Assembly: GCA_905250115.1 (NCBI GenBank)
Contig: CAJNOI010000022.1
Coordinates: forward strand, 620,001-684,000
Origin: Adineta steineri
Taxonomy: Eukaryota > Rotifera > Eurotatoria > Adinetida > Adinetidae
Length of the DNA stretch: 64,000 nt
Reading direction: 5' to 3'
The notes beneath the pieces were generated by a model, which ran no database searches, was not told the DNA's origin, and worked only from the letters and a program-made list of their open reading frames with translations. Made by a program: the position numbers and the translations under genes. Within the stretch, counting starts at the first letter, position 1; the number at the start of each line of letters is the position of its first letter. Of the stretch, positions 46,510 through 57,284 are shown in pieces.

Positions 46510-47950
46510 TCAAAAGAATGAGAAATCGAGAAAAAAGAAACAAGTCATTTTACGTATGAGTTCATGCAAGCTGTTACGTATGTTATGTTCATATTATTTG
46601 TTAGAATGTAACTAAAAGATATATTGCTAATGTCAGTACGCTTATCTTTTCAAATATCCCATTCACTGTCTTCGTGCATTAACTTGAGTTATTATAATGA
46701 GGTCATTGAATCATAATACAACGTTAGCGATAGTCATAGAAGAACAAATCAGAGAAAAAGTTTTCGAATGTGATATCATTTCGATTCTTGAATCGATCAA
46801 GAGAAAGAATGAGGAGTGAGTATATTAACAGATTAGTAAAACATACTCGACAGCTTCTTTCTTTTCTTCTCTTAAATTATTCCCAATCATTTTTTAGTTT
46901 TCCCCATAAAATGCATATGTTATGAATCATCTTTCTTTCCTTTTATTTAATCTACAAAAACTTTGCCATAAAAAGCAAATAGTTTATTACATGGATATTG
47001 ACTAAAACGTAAGTATATTCGAAGAACATTACTCAGTTATTTGAAACAAGATTGAGGAAAACGTCTTCTTGCATTATAATGTGAGAGATCATACTTACTG
47101 ATTGATAGATTGTATTATTCGTTTCTATTGAAAAGTAGAAATCATCAATATGTCTTCGTTTAGATTAATATCTGAATTGTTTCTTAAATTAATTTGTGTA
47201 TTTTTAGTATTTTAACAATATATTTCATGAAAAATGATATGTTATTTGAGTGTTATTTTTATTTCATTACTATTATTCAACGTTCAATGTGAAGATAATC
47301 GGTCGAATTCACAATCATCATCATCTACTCCGCATTTTGTTTCATTACTTTATTTATTCATCTTTATTCTGATGTCTTTTTGTTGTTGTTACTATTCTTA
47401 TTGTTATGACTGGATGCCGTTTAATAAACAATACTATCCTGTAACTGACATCACCACCATCAGAGTACCACGACGAAGATCCATAGCTCAAGCTGATCAT
47501 ATACCAATGAATTTAATGGCGACATGGGAGAATATAGCGACCTTCTACATACGAGATCCAGATACTCAATCAACAAATTCTGAAATTTTAACAGAACATA
47601 ACTCCCGTACCGGTCTAGATACAATATTAGTAATGTCCTTCGAACAACAACTGTCTACTCCACCACCAGCATACGACGAACTGTCACTACATGACTCAAT
47701 GGCAATAGAACAACAGTGTTTGTTACCACCAACATATGCTGATTTTATCCAAACTACTAATGAATCAGAACGAACTATTTGACGATTATTACGGATAAAG
47801 TTCAATTATACTTGAATACGTTTCATTTTCAAATAAATAATTTAATATCTATCAAATATGTTATCACTATACATGACAACTATATTCGCAGAGATTCAAT
47901 TGATTTCTTTCTTTGCTAGCTTAGAATGTTTTTTTACAGTGAACAAAGAC
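46510..47950 (+). repeat. Tandem array unit 2
   Basis: Second copy of the array unit, collinear with 44900-46270. Its 3' side continues into a copy of the GH3 gene's 3' end (to 48711), matching 50800-52075. Confidence 0.7.
47234..47782 (+). CDS. Signal peptide/TM protein with two PPxY motifs (array gene 2)
   Basis: 182 aa, intronless, with the same first 20 residues as gene 1 (MICYLSVIFISLLLFNVQCE). It has a Ser-rich linker, a membrane segment (LLYLFIFILMSFCCCYY) with Cys/Tyr-rich edge, a tail with PPPAYDEL and LLPPTYADF, and a C-terminal extension ending ESERTI. Compared with gene 1 the tail has a QSTNSEIL insertion that it shares with gene 4; gene 1 ends differently (KELFDDYYG) because of a frame change near its 3' end: the bases after ESERTI's stop here still spell that ending. 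The upstream region is nearly the same as for genes 1 and 3, so expression is probably shared. Confidence 0.75.
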   Translation: MICYLSVIFISLLLFNVQCEDNRSNSQSSSSTPHFVSLLYLFIFILMSFCCCYYSYCYDWMPFNKQYYPVTDITTIRVPRRRSIAQADHIPMNLMATWENIATFYIRDPDTQSTNSEILTEHNSRTGLDTILVMSFEQQLSTPPPAYDELSLHDSMAIEQQCLLPPTYADFIQTTNESERTI

Positions 47951-48081
47951 CAACTAGGATTATATGGAGTATTTATTAATATTTTATAAACTCAATTCAC
48001 TTCAAAATATCATTTTTACATAATTCAAGTTTTTTTCTATCAATCTCAGTCTATATAAAATATGAAGAATATAATTTGATT
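47783..48081. other. Convergent intergenic spacer
   Basis: About 300 bp between array gene 2 and the GH3 tail copy, matching 51149-51452 closely. Confidence 0.6.
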
Positions 48082-48711
48082 TTAATCAGAATGTATATCA
48101 TCCGCTAATAAAGTAAAATTCGCTTGTAAATTACCAACTGTTATAATAAAAAGACCAGGTTCAGTTTGTCGAGTTAAATTTAGACCAATAAATGATAAAT
48201 CAGTTCGATTAAGAATAAATTGAATTTGTTGTTGTTCATATGGATCTAAAGATATTTTTGTATAACCTTTTAGTTCTTTATTTGGTGGTGTGATGGATCG
48301 ATAAATATCGGAAATAAATAAAAGTACTGTATGATCACCTTGTCTTGAACCATTATTGCGTACATTTAAAGTAATATTTATTTGATCATTCCATTTAATT
48401 GTTGATGAAACATTAAGATGTGAATAAACAAATGTTGTATAACTTAGACCATGTCCAAATTCGAATTCAACATCAATTGTATTATCAAGTAGAACTTCAC
48501 ACCATTTATAATCATATGTGGATAACCGATGATTATATTTAGGAAATGTTATTCGTAATCGACCAGTTGGATTATATTTACCCATAAGAACATCAACAAG
48601 TGCTTAACCACTATCAACAACACAAATAAATAAAATTCATATTTTTTTAAGCTAAAAAAAATCTGTACCTTTCCATACCTGATAAAAACATCATTAATAT
48701 ATCTGATTGCG
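48082..48711 (-). pseudogene. Truncated copy of the GH3 gene's 3' end
   Basis: Nearly identical to 51453-52075: last exon, last intron and the last ~40 bp of exon 4 of the GH3 glycosidase. Similarity stops at 48711 (after CATCATTAATAT), so no catalytic domain is present. The CAA codon of exon 5 is TAA here (SGQ becomes SG-stop), confirming that it is dead. The encoded part is the C-terminal fibronectin-III-like domain (EFEFGHGLSYTTF). It is a by-product of duplication of the neighbouring array unit. Confidence 0.85.
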
Positions 48712-48759
48712 AGTGCTTCTTGTTGTTATAACCAAACACCGACACCCTAAAAAAAAGAG

Positions 48760-49540
48760 AACGAAAGATTGAGAATAAAAGAACAAATCATTTTACGTAT
48801 GAATTTATCCAAGTTATCACGTGCATTATATGTTAAGATTATTTGTTGGAATGTAACTGAAAGACAGACTACTCATATCAATACGCTTATCTTTCCAAAT
48901 ATTCCATTCACTGTCTTCGTGCTTTAACTTGAGTTATTGTAATGAGGTAATTGAATCACAATACAACGTCAGTAATAGTCATAAAAAAAACAAATAAGAA
49001 AAAATGTTTTCAATTGTAATATCAATTCGATTCTTGAATAGATCAAGGTAAAGAATGAGAACGATTTTATTAACAGATTAGTAAAACATACTCGACAGTT
49101 TCTTTCTTTTCTTCTTTTAAATTATTCCCATTAGTTCTGTAATTTCCCCATAAAATGCACAGATTGTGAGTCATTTTTTTTCTCCTTTTATTTGATCCAT
49201 GTAACTTTTGCTAAAAAAACAAATAATTTATTACATGGATTTTGGCTAAACGTAAGCATATTCAAATGATATCACTCGATTGTTTGAAATAAGGTTGCGA
49301 AAAACGTTCTTTGGATTATAATGTGAGAGATTAAACGTTTTTATTATTAGTTCGTATTAGTTGTTTCTATTGAAAAGTAGAAATTATAAATATATATGTC
49401 TTAGTTTCAATTAATGTTTAAATTTTTTCTTGAATTAATTTGTGTATTTTTAGTATTTTAACAATATATTTAATTGAAAATGATATGTTGTTTGAGCGTT
49501 ATTTTTATTTCATTACTATTACTGATCGTTCAATGTGAAG
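48760..49540 (+). repeat. Tandem array unit 3 (5' part)
   Basis: Third copy of the upstream block and signal-peptide start. The join to the GH3 tail copy at about 48712-48745 contains ACCGACACCCTA, reminiscent of the telomere-like motif. Homology ends within the array gene 3 coding region. Confidence 0.65.
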
Positions 49541-50025
49541 ATTATGAGCGGAAATATTTTAATCGAAACTTCCCGGCAACAACAAATCGACCGGAACCAT
49601 TGCGGTTACTTAATCAACTCAGAAATTCAGCGGTGATCTTGAACAGATCTATTCAAGCTCATGATGACTATGATCCGTGGAAATATTTTAATCGAAACTT
49701 TTGGACAACAACAAATCGACCAAAATTATTTGGGTCACATACATTCAAACATTCAATGTCGAACTGGCAGATACCATCAGATATATTTCTTAATAAGACT
49801 GATACAAAATATCCGCCAATCAACTTTAATTATCCTTCTATTTACCAGGACAAGTCATATCAAGAATTAATAAAAAGACTTAACACAAAATCATGTTTGG
49901 CAGGTACAGCTAATATTATAAGCAGTTTCATATGTTATACGCTACAATATGAAAAGAATTTCTCTAATACTGTTGTAATTCTAGAAATTCCATGCATTAA
50001 TTTGTGTAGAAAAAGTGCATGCTGA
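49474..50025 (+). CDS. Array gene 3: same signal peptide, new ectodomain
   Basis: Opens with the array signal peptide (MICCLSVIFISLLLLIVQCE; an extra MK may precede) and then diverges. Two imperfect internal repeats follow (KYFNRNFPATTNRPEPL and KYFNRNFWTTTNRPKLF), then a region with several Cys (KSCLAG, SFICYTL, IPCINLCRKSAC). There is no membrane segment and no PPxY tail in this frame. A weak donor (GTAGAA at 50006) would give phase 1, which fits the acceptor of the Cys-rich exon at 50529, so this may be exon 1 of a gene that continues into array gene 4 and acquires its TM and PPxY tail. If not spliced, it is a secreted protein of 183 aa. Not recognised. Confidence 0.55.
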   Translation: MKMICCLSVIFISLLLLIVQCEDYERKYFNRNFPATTNRPEPLRLLNQLRNSAVILNRSIQAHDDYDPWKYFNRNFWTTTNRPKLFGSHTFKHSMSNWQIPSDIFLNKTDTKYPPINFNYPSIYQDKSYQELIKRLNTKSCLAGTANIISSFICYTLQYEKNFSNTVVILEIPCINLCRKSAC

Positions 50026-50528
50026 CTATTTTTCAGTAGAGATAACTAATAAAAGTGAGTAAACAGACTTTATTGCGAAGAACATGATCTTCAAAAATTA
50101 TCTTATAAAAATCTTAAGATTCTGTAAAGTTCTAGATGATACAAATTATATTTCATAGTCTTATCAATTCTGTTAGTCAGTAGTCTATATGTATTTATGT
50201 ACAAATTTACACGTGAACGAATAATGACTTTAGTTCTGAAGTGATGTTTCTCGTTTTACAAAGTATATAATCATTGTAAATCAAATTTATTTATCAACAT
50301 GAGAGAATTTATTACTTAAATCGTAGAAAATAATCTGTATATTGATGCTATGCTGATCGCATTTTATGTGAATTTAGTGTTCTGAACATATAAGATCTCT
50401 ATTGAAGTAACTTTTTAAATAAATTACAATACAACATTTTATTATTCGAACTAGTTTTTCTTGTTAAGTGTAAAGAACTGATAAGAAAAAGAGGTTGTTT
50501 ATATAATTTTCTTAACATTTTATTCTAG

Positions 50529-51148
50529 CGCAAAAAACATGCGGTATAAAGCCAGATGAATGGTGCTGCTCTCGTAAGTTAAATAAATTGACTGTTCTTC
50601 TGTCTGTTTCTTGTCTTTTTTTACACATATTTCATTTGTTATTAGTTAATTCTCGATGTGGAATCAATCATGATTGCTTTAAATATACAACTACTAATTC
50701 ACAACCAACATCTACTGGACAAATTAGATTTGTTATATTCATTGTTAGTGTGTTGATTTATTGTTGTTGTCAGATTTTCGTTAAGTCTAAAAAACAATAC
50801 AATCCTGTAACTGGCATCAGCACCTTCACAGTACCACAACAAAGTTCGATACCTCAAGCTGATCATATACCAATGAATTTCATGGTGACACGGGAGAATA
50901 TAATGAGTCTCAACCTACGAGATCTAGATACTCAATCAACAAATTCTGAAATTTTAAGAGAACATGACCGCCGTACCGGTCTGGACACAATAATAATAAT
51001 GTCCTTCGAACAACAACCGTCCACTCCACCACCAGCATATGACGAATTATCACTACATCACTCAATGGCAATAGAACAACAATCTTTACTACCACCAACA
51101 TATGCTGATTTTATCCAAAGTACTAATGAATCAGAACGAACTATTTGA
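50529..51148 (+). CDS. Array gene 4: Cys-rich exon, TM and two PPxY motifs
   Basis: Exons 50529-50573 and 50646-51148, with a 72-bp GTAAGT..AG intron. The first is a 45-bp exon open in only one frame, encoding QKTCGIKPDEWCCS; the next begins LNSRCGINHDCF. Together they give a small cysteine cluster outside the membrane, reminiscent of Shisa-type ectodomains. Then come a membrane segment (FVIFIVSVLIYCCC) and the array tail with PPPAYDEL and LLPPTYADF ending ESERTI. The 5' end is incomplete: exon phase requires an upstream exon, perhaps array gene 3. An ORF start at 50588 would use intron sequence and is rejected. Likely role as for gene 1. Confidence 0.6.
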
Positions 51149-51452
51149 CGATTTTTGCTGGTAAAATGTGATTCTACTTGAATACGTTTCATTTTCAAAT
51201 AAATAATTTAATATCTATCAAATATGTTATCACTATACATGACAACAATATTCGCAGAGATTCAATTGATTTTCTTTTTGATAACTTAGACTGTTTCCTT
51301 TACAGTGAACAAAGACCAACTACGATTATATGGAGTATTTATTAGTATTTTATAAACTCGGTTCACTTCAAAATATGATTTTTATACAATTTAAGTTTTG
51401 TTTTTTTCTATCAATCTTAGTCTAAATAAAATATGAAGGATATAATTTGATT
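51149..51452. other. Convergent intergenic spacer
   Basis: About 300 bp nearly identical to 47783-48081; it holds an AATAAA for array gene 4. Nothing else. Confidence 0.6.
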
Positions 51453-53953
51453 CTAATCAGAATGTATATCATCGGCTAATAAAGTAAAATTCGCTTGTAA
51501 ATTACCAACTGTTGCAACAAAAAGGCCAGGTTCAGTTTGTCGAATTAAATTTAGACCAATAAATGATAAATCACTTCGATTAAGAATAAATTGAATTGGT
51601 TGTTGTTCGTAAGAATCTAAAGACACTTTTGTATAACCTTTTAGTTCTTTATTTGGTGGTGTGATGGATCGATAAATATCGGAAATAAATAAAAGTACTG
51701 TATGATCACCTTGTCTTGAACCATTATTGCGTACATTTAAAGTAATATTTATTTGATCATTCCATTTAATTGTTGATGAAACATTAAGATGTGAATAAAC
51801 AAATGTTGTATAACTTAGACCATGTCCAAATTCGAATTCAACATCAATTGTATTATCAAGTAGAACTTCACACCATTTATAATCATATGTGGATAACCGA
51901 TGATTATATTTCGGATATGTTATTGGTAATCGACCACTTGGATTATACGTACCCATTAGAACATCAACAAGTGCTTGACCACTATTCAAGATAAATAAAG
52001 TTCATAATTTTATGAACTAAAAAAAATGTATTCTATATACCCTTCCGTACCCGGTAAAAACATCATTAATATGGCTGATGATAAATCTACAATACGACGA
52101 ATAAGTCTTGGTCGTCCTTCAGCAAGAGCTACAATAATTGGTACTTGTGTATAGTTTTTAATTATTTCAACTAATTCTAATTGAGCATTATCTAATGTTA
52201 AATCATTAATATTTCCTGGTGTTTCTGTATAAGATTGTTCACCAAGACATACTAATATATAACTAGCAGTTCGTGAAGCATTTAATAAATTATCAACATT
52301 ATATAATTGATCAAAAGATGAAACATTATAATAATCAATTTTTGTTGAACCTAAACGTGTTCGAAATGATTCTAAAATTGTTTTATTTGTTAAATTTTGG
52401 GGGAAAATTCCTTGTTCATTTCCTTGCCATGTATATGACCAACCGCCATTTAATGATGTAAGAGTATTTGCTGTTGGACCAGTAATTAATAATTTATTTG
52501 TTTCGGTTATTTTATTGATATCAAATGGTAAAATATTTCCATCATTTTTAAGTAAAGTTATTACTTGACGTGCTGCTTGAAGTTGTGTTGCATAATATTC
52601 CGGTTTATTGAAATCATTTATTGCTGAACTATTAGGCCATGCAGTTCTTCCATCAAATAAACCTTAATAAAATACAATAGAATAGAATGAAATATCATCT
52701 TTTAGTTTTACCTAATGCAAATTTAACACGAAGTATACGACGTACAGCATCATCTAAACGTGTTTGTGTTATTAAACCATCTTTTATACACTCAAGTGTT
52801 AAATTATAAAATGAATAATCAAGTGGTACCATGCTCATATCAATTCCAGCTATGATTGCTTGACGAACAGCTTCTTTTTGTGTTTCAGCAACATGATCAC
52901 GATAATTAAGACGTTTAATATCTTCCTAGAAAAAAAACAAAAATAATATTCATTTAAATATATGACTCAATTATTTTAGCCAAATTTTACCCAATCGGAA
53001 ACAGTGAATCCTTCAAATTGATATGTTCCTTTCAGAACTTCAGTTAATAAATGATAATTAGCATGACCAGGAATACCATTTACTTCACCGGAAGAAACCA
53101 TTACTGAAACAGCACCAGCACGAACACTTTCTTCAAATGGTGGTAAAAAATATTCAAGCATATGTCGATCACTAATCCATGCTGGAGTTCGATCTTGACC
53201 TGATAATGGCAATCCATAACCAACATAACACTTCAAACAAGCACCTACATGTTCATTTGATGTTAAATTATCACCTTGTAATCCTTCTGTATATGCTCGA
53301 CCCATATCTTTAACAAGTTTGACATCTTCTCCAAATGTCTCCCATAATCTCGGCCATAATTTTTGACGACTAAAAAAAAATTCATTATAGTAAATCATTA
53401 TTTATTTTATTTACCCAATATCAACTTGTGGATGAAAAGCCCATGGAATTCCTGCTGCTCTTGTTTGATGTGCAGATATTTTACCAATTTCACGTACTAA
53501 TGTTGTATTAAATGTTGCTGCAAGACCAGTCGCATGTGGAAATAAAACAGCATTTTGTATATAATTAGCACCATGAATAGAATCAATACCATATAAAACT
53601 GGAATACTTAAACGAGTTTTATGTGCTTCGTCTTGAACTTTTCCTATAATATCATGCCATTGATCAAGTGCTAGTGCACCTGTTGGAATAACATTAAAAA
53701 TAGAACCAACTTTATAATCTTGTATAGCTGTAGTTAATTTTATTGGATCAATTTCAGCTTCATACCATGGTTTAGTTGAATCTTTTAAGATTAATTGAAT
53801 ACTGATTTGTGTCATTTGACCAACTTTTTCTTCATCAGTCATTTGAGCTAATAAAGCATTTACTTGCTTATCATAGCTGGGTAATGGTGGTAATGCAGTT
53901 AATATAATTGAAATATTAATAATGAAAACTAATGTGAATACACATATATTCAT
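51453..53953 (-). CDS. Secreted glycoside hydrolase family 3 (beta-glucosidase type)
   Basis: Five exons: 53953-53415, 53369-52991, 52925-52712, 52662-52041 and 51981-51453. Introns are 45-65 bp and phase closes exactly, giving 760 aa. Signal peptide at residues about 1-20 (VFTLVFIINISIILTALP). N-terminal TIM-barrel with GYGLPLSGQDRTPA and the nucleophile Asp305 in FTVSDW, whose Trp codon is the last of exon 2; then the alpha/beta sandwich (LLKNDGNILPF, LITGPTA, FLPGTEGGQALVDV) and a C-terminal fibronectin-III-like domain (FEFGHGLSYTTF). Members release glucose or related sugars from beta-glucans or oligosaccharides outside the cell. Multiple N-glycosylation sites. A copy of its 3' end lies at 48082-48711. 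Small introns show it is at home in this genome whatever its origin. Confidence 0.9.
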
Positions 53954-54353
53954 TCTTGTTATAGTTTAAATAAATATGCAAACTATAAAATTTTACCTTT
54001 TTACATAAGATATATTTTTTGTATACTCATCGAAAGATAAAAGTATAATCGACATCGTATTTTTTATCATATAACTGTTTTAACATATTTTCTCACCTTC
54101 AAGACTGAAATTGTTTTCTTTCTTAGCTCGATTTTGAATATTATAGACAAAAACGAAGAGAACATCTTGAGCAACAGAATAAGAATAATATTTTCTTAAT
54201 TGTTATTGTAATATTAATTTTAAGATTACATACTTTATACATATAGTTATAATTGATTTGTTGAAAGATGTCGCTTATAATTATATAGCAAAATAAATAA
54301 TTCGTAAGATTTTTTTTATATGAAAATGATACTATGGAAACATCATTTTCAAA

Positions 54354-54910
54354 GTGGAGGTGAGGATCTGTAACTATCTATATCTTCTATCTACTTTAGA
54401 TTATCGAGGTATAATATTTAATATAACTAACTTAGAAAATTTTATCTTTTTATCACCAGAAATTGTTTTTAATTATAACGAAAGATATGGTGGTGATATT
54501 CATCCATTAAGAACATTTGATGTTCAAAGAGAAAAGTTTGATAGATTACTAGTGTCAACATGTTTACATAAAGAACAACTTAGACTTAAATAAAGAAACT
54601 TCAAGAACATCGCTATAAGCATTAATTAGAAGTGACTAAATTTAAATAAAACTCTAGACAAAGATATCTTAATTAGTAATATTAGAAAAGTTATTTGTAA
54701 TAATAATAAAACAGTTCATTTTTAAATAAACATCTCTTTTCAATTCAAATTATGTGTAATTAATGAACAAATAGATAATTTAAAATCTTTTTGTAAAAAT
54801 GAAATTACTCAAATTGTCAAATCATCTTATGAAGAAAATAAAGATTTGTCAAGAAAAGATTATCCTATTACAGCTACTAATACTAACAATAGGAAAGCTC
54901 TATGCCATTA
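54354..54910 (+). pseudogene. Unrecognised degenerate coding-like stretch
   Basis: An open stretch (54354-54593) with protein-like runs such as FIFLSPEIVFNYNERYGGDI is followed, past several stops, by another (54781-54905) reading ITQIVKSSYEENKDLSRKD. Codon-like composition without a complete frame suggests a decayed gene or transposon. Family unknown. Confidence 0.25.
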
Positions 54911-54989
54911 ATTATAATTTTTTTCCATTGGCATCATGGTAGAAAAAGAACTAGACCTTCACTTGAAGGAAGTTCAAGTAGAAGAAAGG

Positions 54990-55223
54990 TGGCTGACTGT
55001 AGAAGTGTAACCACCCTCATAAACGCGGAAAGTTGAATCATTTAAAATTTTGTTTTATTTAATCTTCACAATCAATTAATTAAACTCAGATAAATAAGCT
55101 TTTTACCGATTAAAAACGATGCTCAGGTGTTAAGAAATAGTGGCTGACTTGAATCATGACTCATCTGTACAGAAAAAGCAGAAGAAGCAATAAGTCAGCT
55201 GGTGCATTTCGTGCAGTCAGCCA
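54990..55223. mobile_element. Possible MITE with TGGCTGACTG termini
   Basis: TGGCTGACTG at 54990-54999 and its complement CAGTCAGCCA at 55214-55223 bound 234 bp with no ORF. A third copy of TGGCTGACT is at 55141. No target duplication is visible, so the call is weak. Confidence 0.3.
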
Positions 55224-55470
55224 TCTTAATTCTTTTAGAAAATGAAAAATTTTGCTAGCAAAATGCCTAGAGACAAGAAAATCCATGATTTTCATAAAAA
55301 AAACAATAATAATAACGGAAGAACCTGAGAAGGAAAATAATTATTTCTCAAGAACGTTATGTTATATGACAATCATAGAAAGAAGAAAACAGCAATTTTT
55401 TTTATTATAATTTTCATTTAGTTTAGTTTATTATAAACAAAGATTACATTCATATTAAATTTAAATAATC

Positions 55471-56448
55471 ATGGCATCTGAAGGAAATTCTAGTGATATA
55501 GATCTTTCATCTGATATATCTCAAGTTCCGATACCTCGATTTATTCGCTTAACTATCTTACTTGTAATGGATATACCATCATCAATTTATACAATATTTA
55601 TTCTATTAAATATATTTAAAAATCGATTATTAAGAGAATCATTACATAACCATGTTATCATCGCTATTCTCTTAAGTATACTTCCAACTCAATTAATAGA
55701 CATACCATTTCATATAATTTATCTTAGTCTCGATTATGTTTGGCCATCAAATCCTATTTTTTGTCTTTTTTGGTTATTTATATCTGTTGGAATATTTGAT
55801 ACAACAGGTATATTAATGGCATATGCAACTATAGAAAGACATATATTGATCTTTCATGATCGATGGTTGATTAATAAAAAACGACGAATATTTATTCATT
55901 ATATTCCTCTATATTCTGTTATTATTTATAGTTTAATATTCTATATATATGTAATATTGTTTCCACCATGTCTAACTAATTTCGATTATACACAAGCATG
56001 GTGTTCTTATCCATGTTATTATGATAACAATATTCTATCAATGTATGATTCAATTGTTAATGTAGTATTACCAGCATTTATTATTGTATTTTTCAGTATT
56101 GCACTTTTATTACGCTTTATTATTCAAAGACGTCAGTTGAATTTAAAAAATGAATGGAAAAAATATCGTCGAATGATTATTCAAATAACAACTATGTCAT
56201 CATTACTTATTATATTTAATTTACCTTTAACTATTCTTATGTTAGCACATTTATGTGGTCTACCATCAGATGTTGGAATTGATTTTTCACAATATGCTTA
56301 TTTTTTTACTTATTTTATACCATTATTGATGCCATTCATTTGTCTTCATTCATTACCAGAAATTTATCGTAAACTTATAAAAATATTTCTTAATTACTGG
56401 CGAAAAATACGACAACAACTAACAGCAACTGTTACACCTATGATGTAA
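55471..56448 (+). CDS. Rhodopsin-like seven-transmembrane receptor
   Basis: Intronless, 325 aa. The short Ser/Asp-rich N-terminus is followed by seven hydrophobic segments: about 32-55, 65-90, 105-128, 148-170, 198-220, 243-265 and 280-302. After TM3 the sequence is TIERHILIFH, where ERH stands for the E/DRY switch. TM6 has a central FNLP and TM7 ends PLLMPFICLHSLPEIYRKL, with MPFIC instead of NPxxY. Cys residues before TM3 and in outer loop 2 could form the usual disulfide. Ligand unknown; the motif changes are consistent with a lineage-specific receptor. The fragment at 14355-14696 belongs to the same broad class but is not a close copy. Confidence 0.8.
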   Translation: MASEGNSSDIDLSSDISQVPIPRFIRLTILLVMDIPSSIYTIFILLNIFKNRLLRESLHNHVIIAILLSILPTQLIDIPFHIIYLSLDYVWPSNPIFCLFWLFISVGIFDTTGILMAYATIERHILIFHDRWLINKKRRIFIHYIPLYSVIIYSLIFYIYVILFPPCLTNFDYTQAWCSYPCYYDNNILSMYDSIVNVVLPAFIIVFFSIALLLRFIIQRRQLNLKNEWKKYRRMIIQITTMSSLLIIFNLPLTILMLAHLCGLPSDVGIDFSQYAYFFTYFIPLLMPFICLHSLPEIYRKLIKIFLNYWRKIRQQLTATVTPMM

Positions 56449-57284
56449 TCAAGTTAATGAATAATTTAATATCAAATATGAAATTGTCAGTTATATTTGA
56501 AACGTTGGTCCTGTCAAAATAAATCTTAATGTCATAAGAAGATTTTCTATTGACAATATAAATCTCGATCTAGGTTCGTGGGTATAAGTGACTTATCACT
56601 TCTTCATATTAGATGTACTCATCAGTTTGTACTTACATCGTCATCTTTAAGATGTCAAGTCAACCGGAAGAAATATCTTCTTCACTAACAAGCAGCAATT
56701 AAAAACACAGACAAAGACATCATCTTTTTTTCAAATAAATCAAATAAAGTTATTTCAAAAAATTATTAAAATTTTATCAATTACTATGTCGACTACATTC
56801 GAATCTTACCTGTTTCTATGATAATATACATTTATAAGAATATTTTCAAATGTTCGTGTATATCAGCTTGTTTTTGTCGAAGCGTATGATTATTTCGTTG
56901 TTATCGAATCATACTTCATGACTTATTTTAGTATTATTTACCAATGTTTATGTTGCGAGTAATGCCTGTTCAATACGAATGTATTATGGTGTTATTTGAG
57001 ATATATGAAAGAGAATTTTCCTGAATCCTAGATTATCTCCGAACAATAGTGTCTAGAGAGTGTGGATGATAGTGATGATGACGATGATCATGTATGCATG
57101 ACATGAGGTAGATTAGTCATTCACACTCTCACCCACACTCTCAAGATTTAGTCAACATTCCAATAAGTTTTATTTCTAATTAGAATAATGGTGATACAAA
57201 AAAATAAACCCCTGATCCGTCTTCATGGATACATAAAGTTTATTCCTTAACCCATAAGTAGTCATCAATAGTGTCACAAAATTT
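56449..57284. other. Intergenic
   Basis: About 830 bp with inverted element 14 near its end; nothing else recognised. A TTTATT at about 57239 is a fitting poly(A) signal for the minus-strand gene next door. Confidence 0.5.
57052..57147. repeat. Inverted TGTGGG-like element 14
   Basis: GAGAGTGTGGATGATAG on the left; CACACTCTCACCCACACTCT then CAAG on the right, with a GATGATGACGATGATCATG run between. A degenerate member. Confidence 0.55.

Larger units (their letters stand above)
53954..55470. other. Intergenic with degenerate fragments
   Basis: About 1.5 kb. It contains a coding-like remnant at 54354-54910 and a possible small inverted-repeat element at 54990-55223. Otherwise AT-rich with nothing recognised. 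Confidence 0.5.

Noticed and set aside
50588..50645. Signal peptide encoded just before the array gene 4 tail
   Set aside because: This stretch lies between a GTAAGT donor and an AG acceptor and begins with TTG; it is intron.
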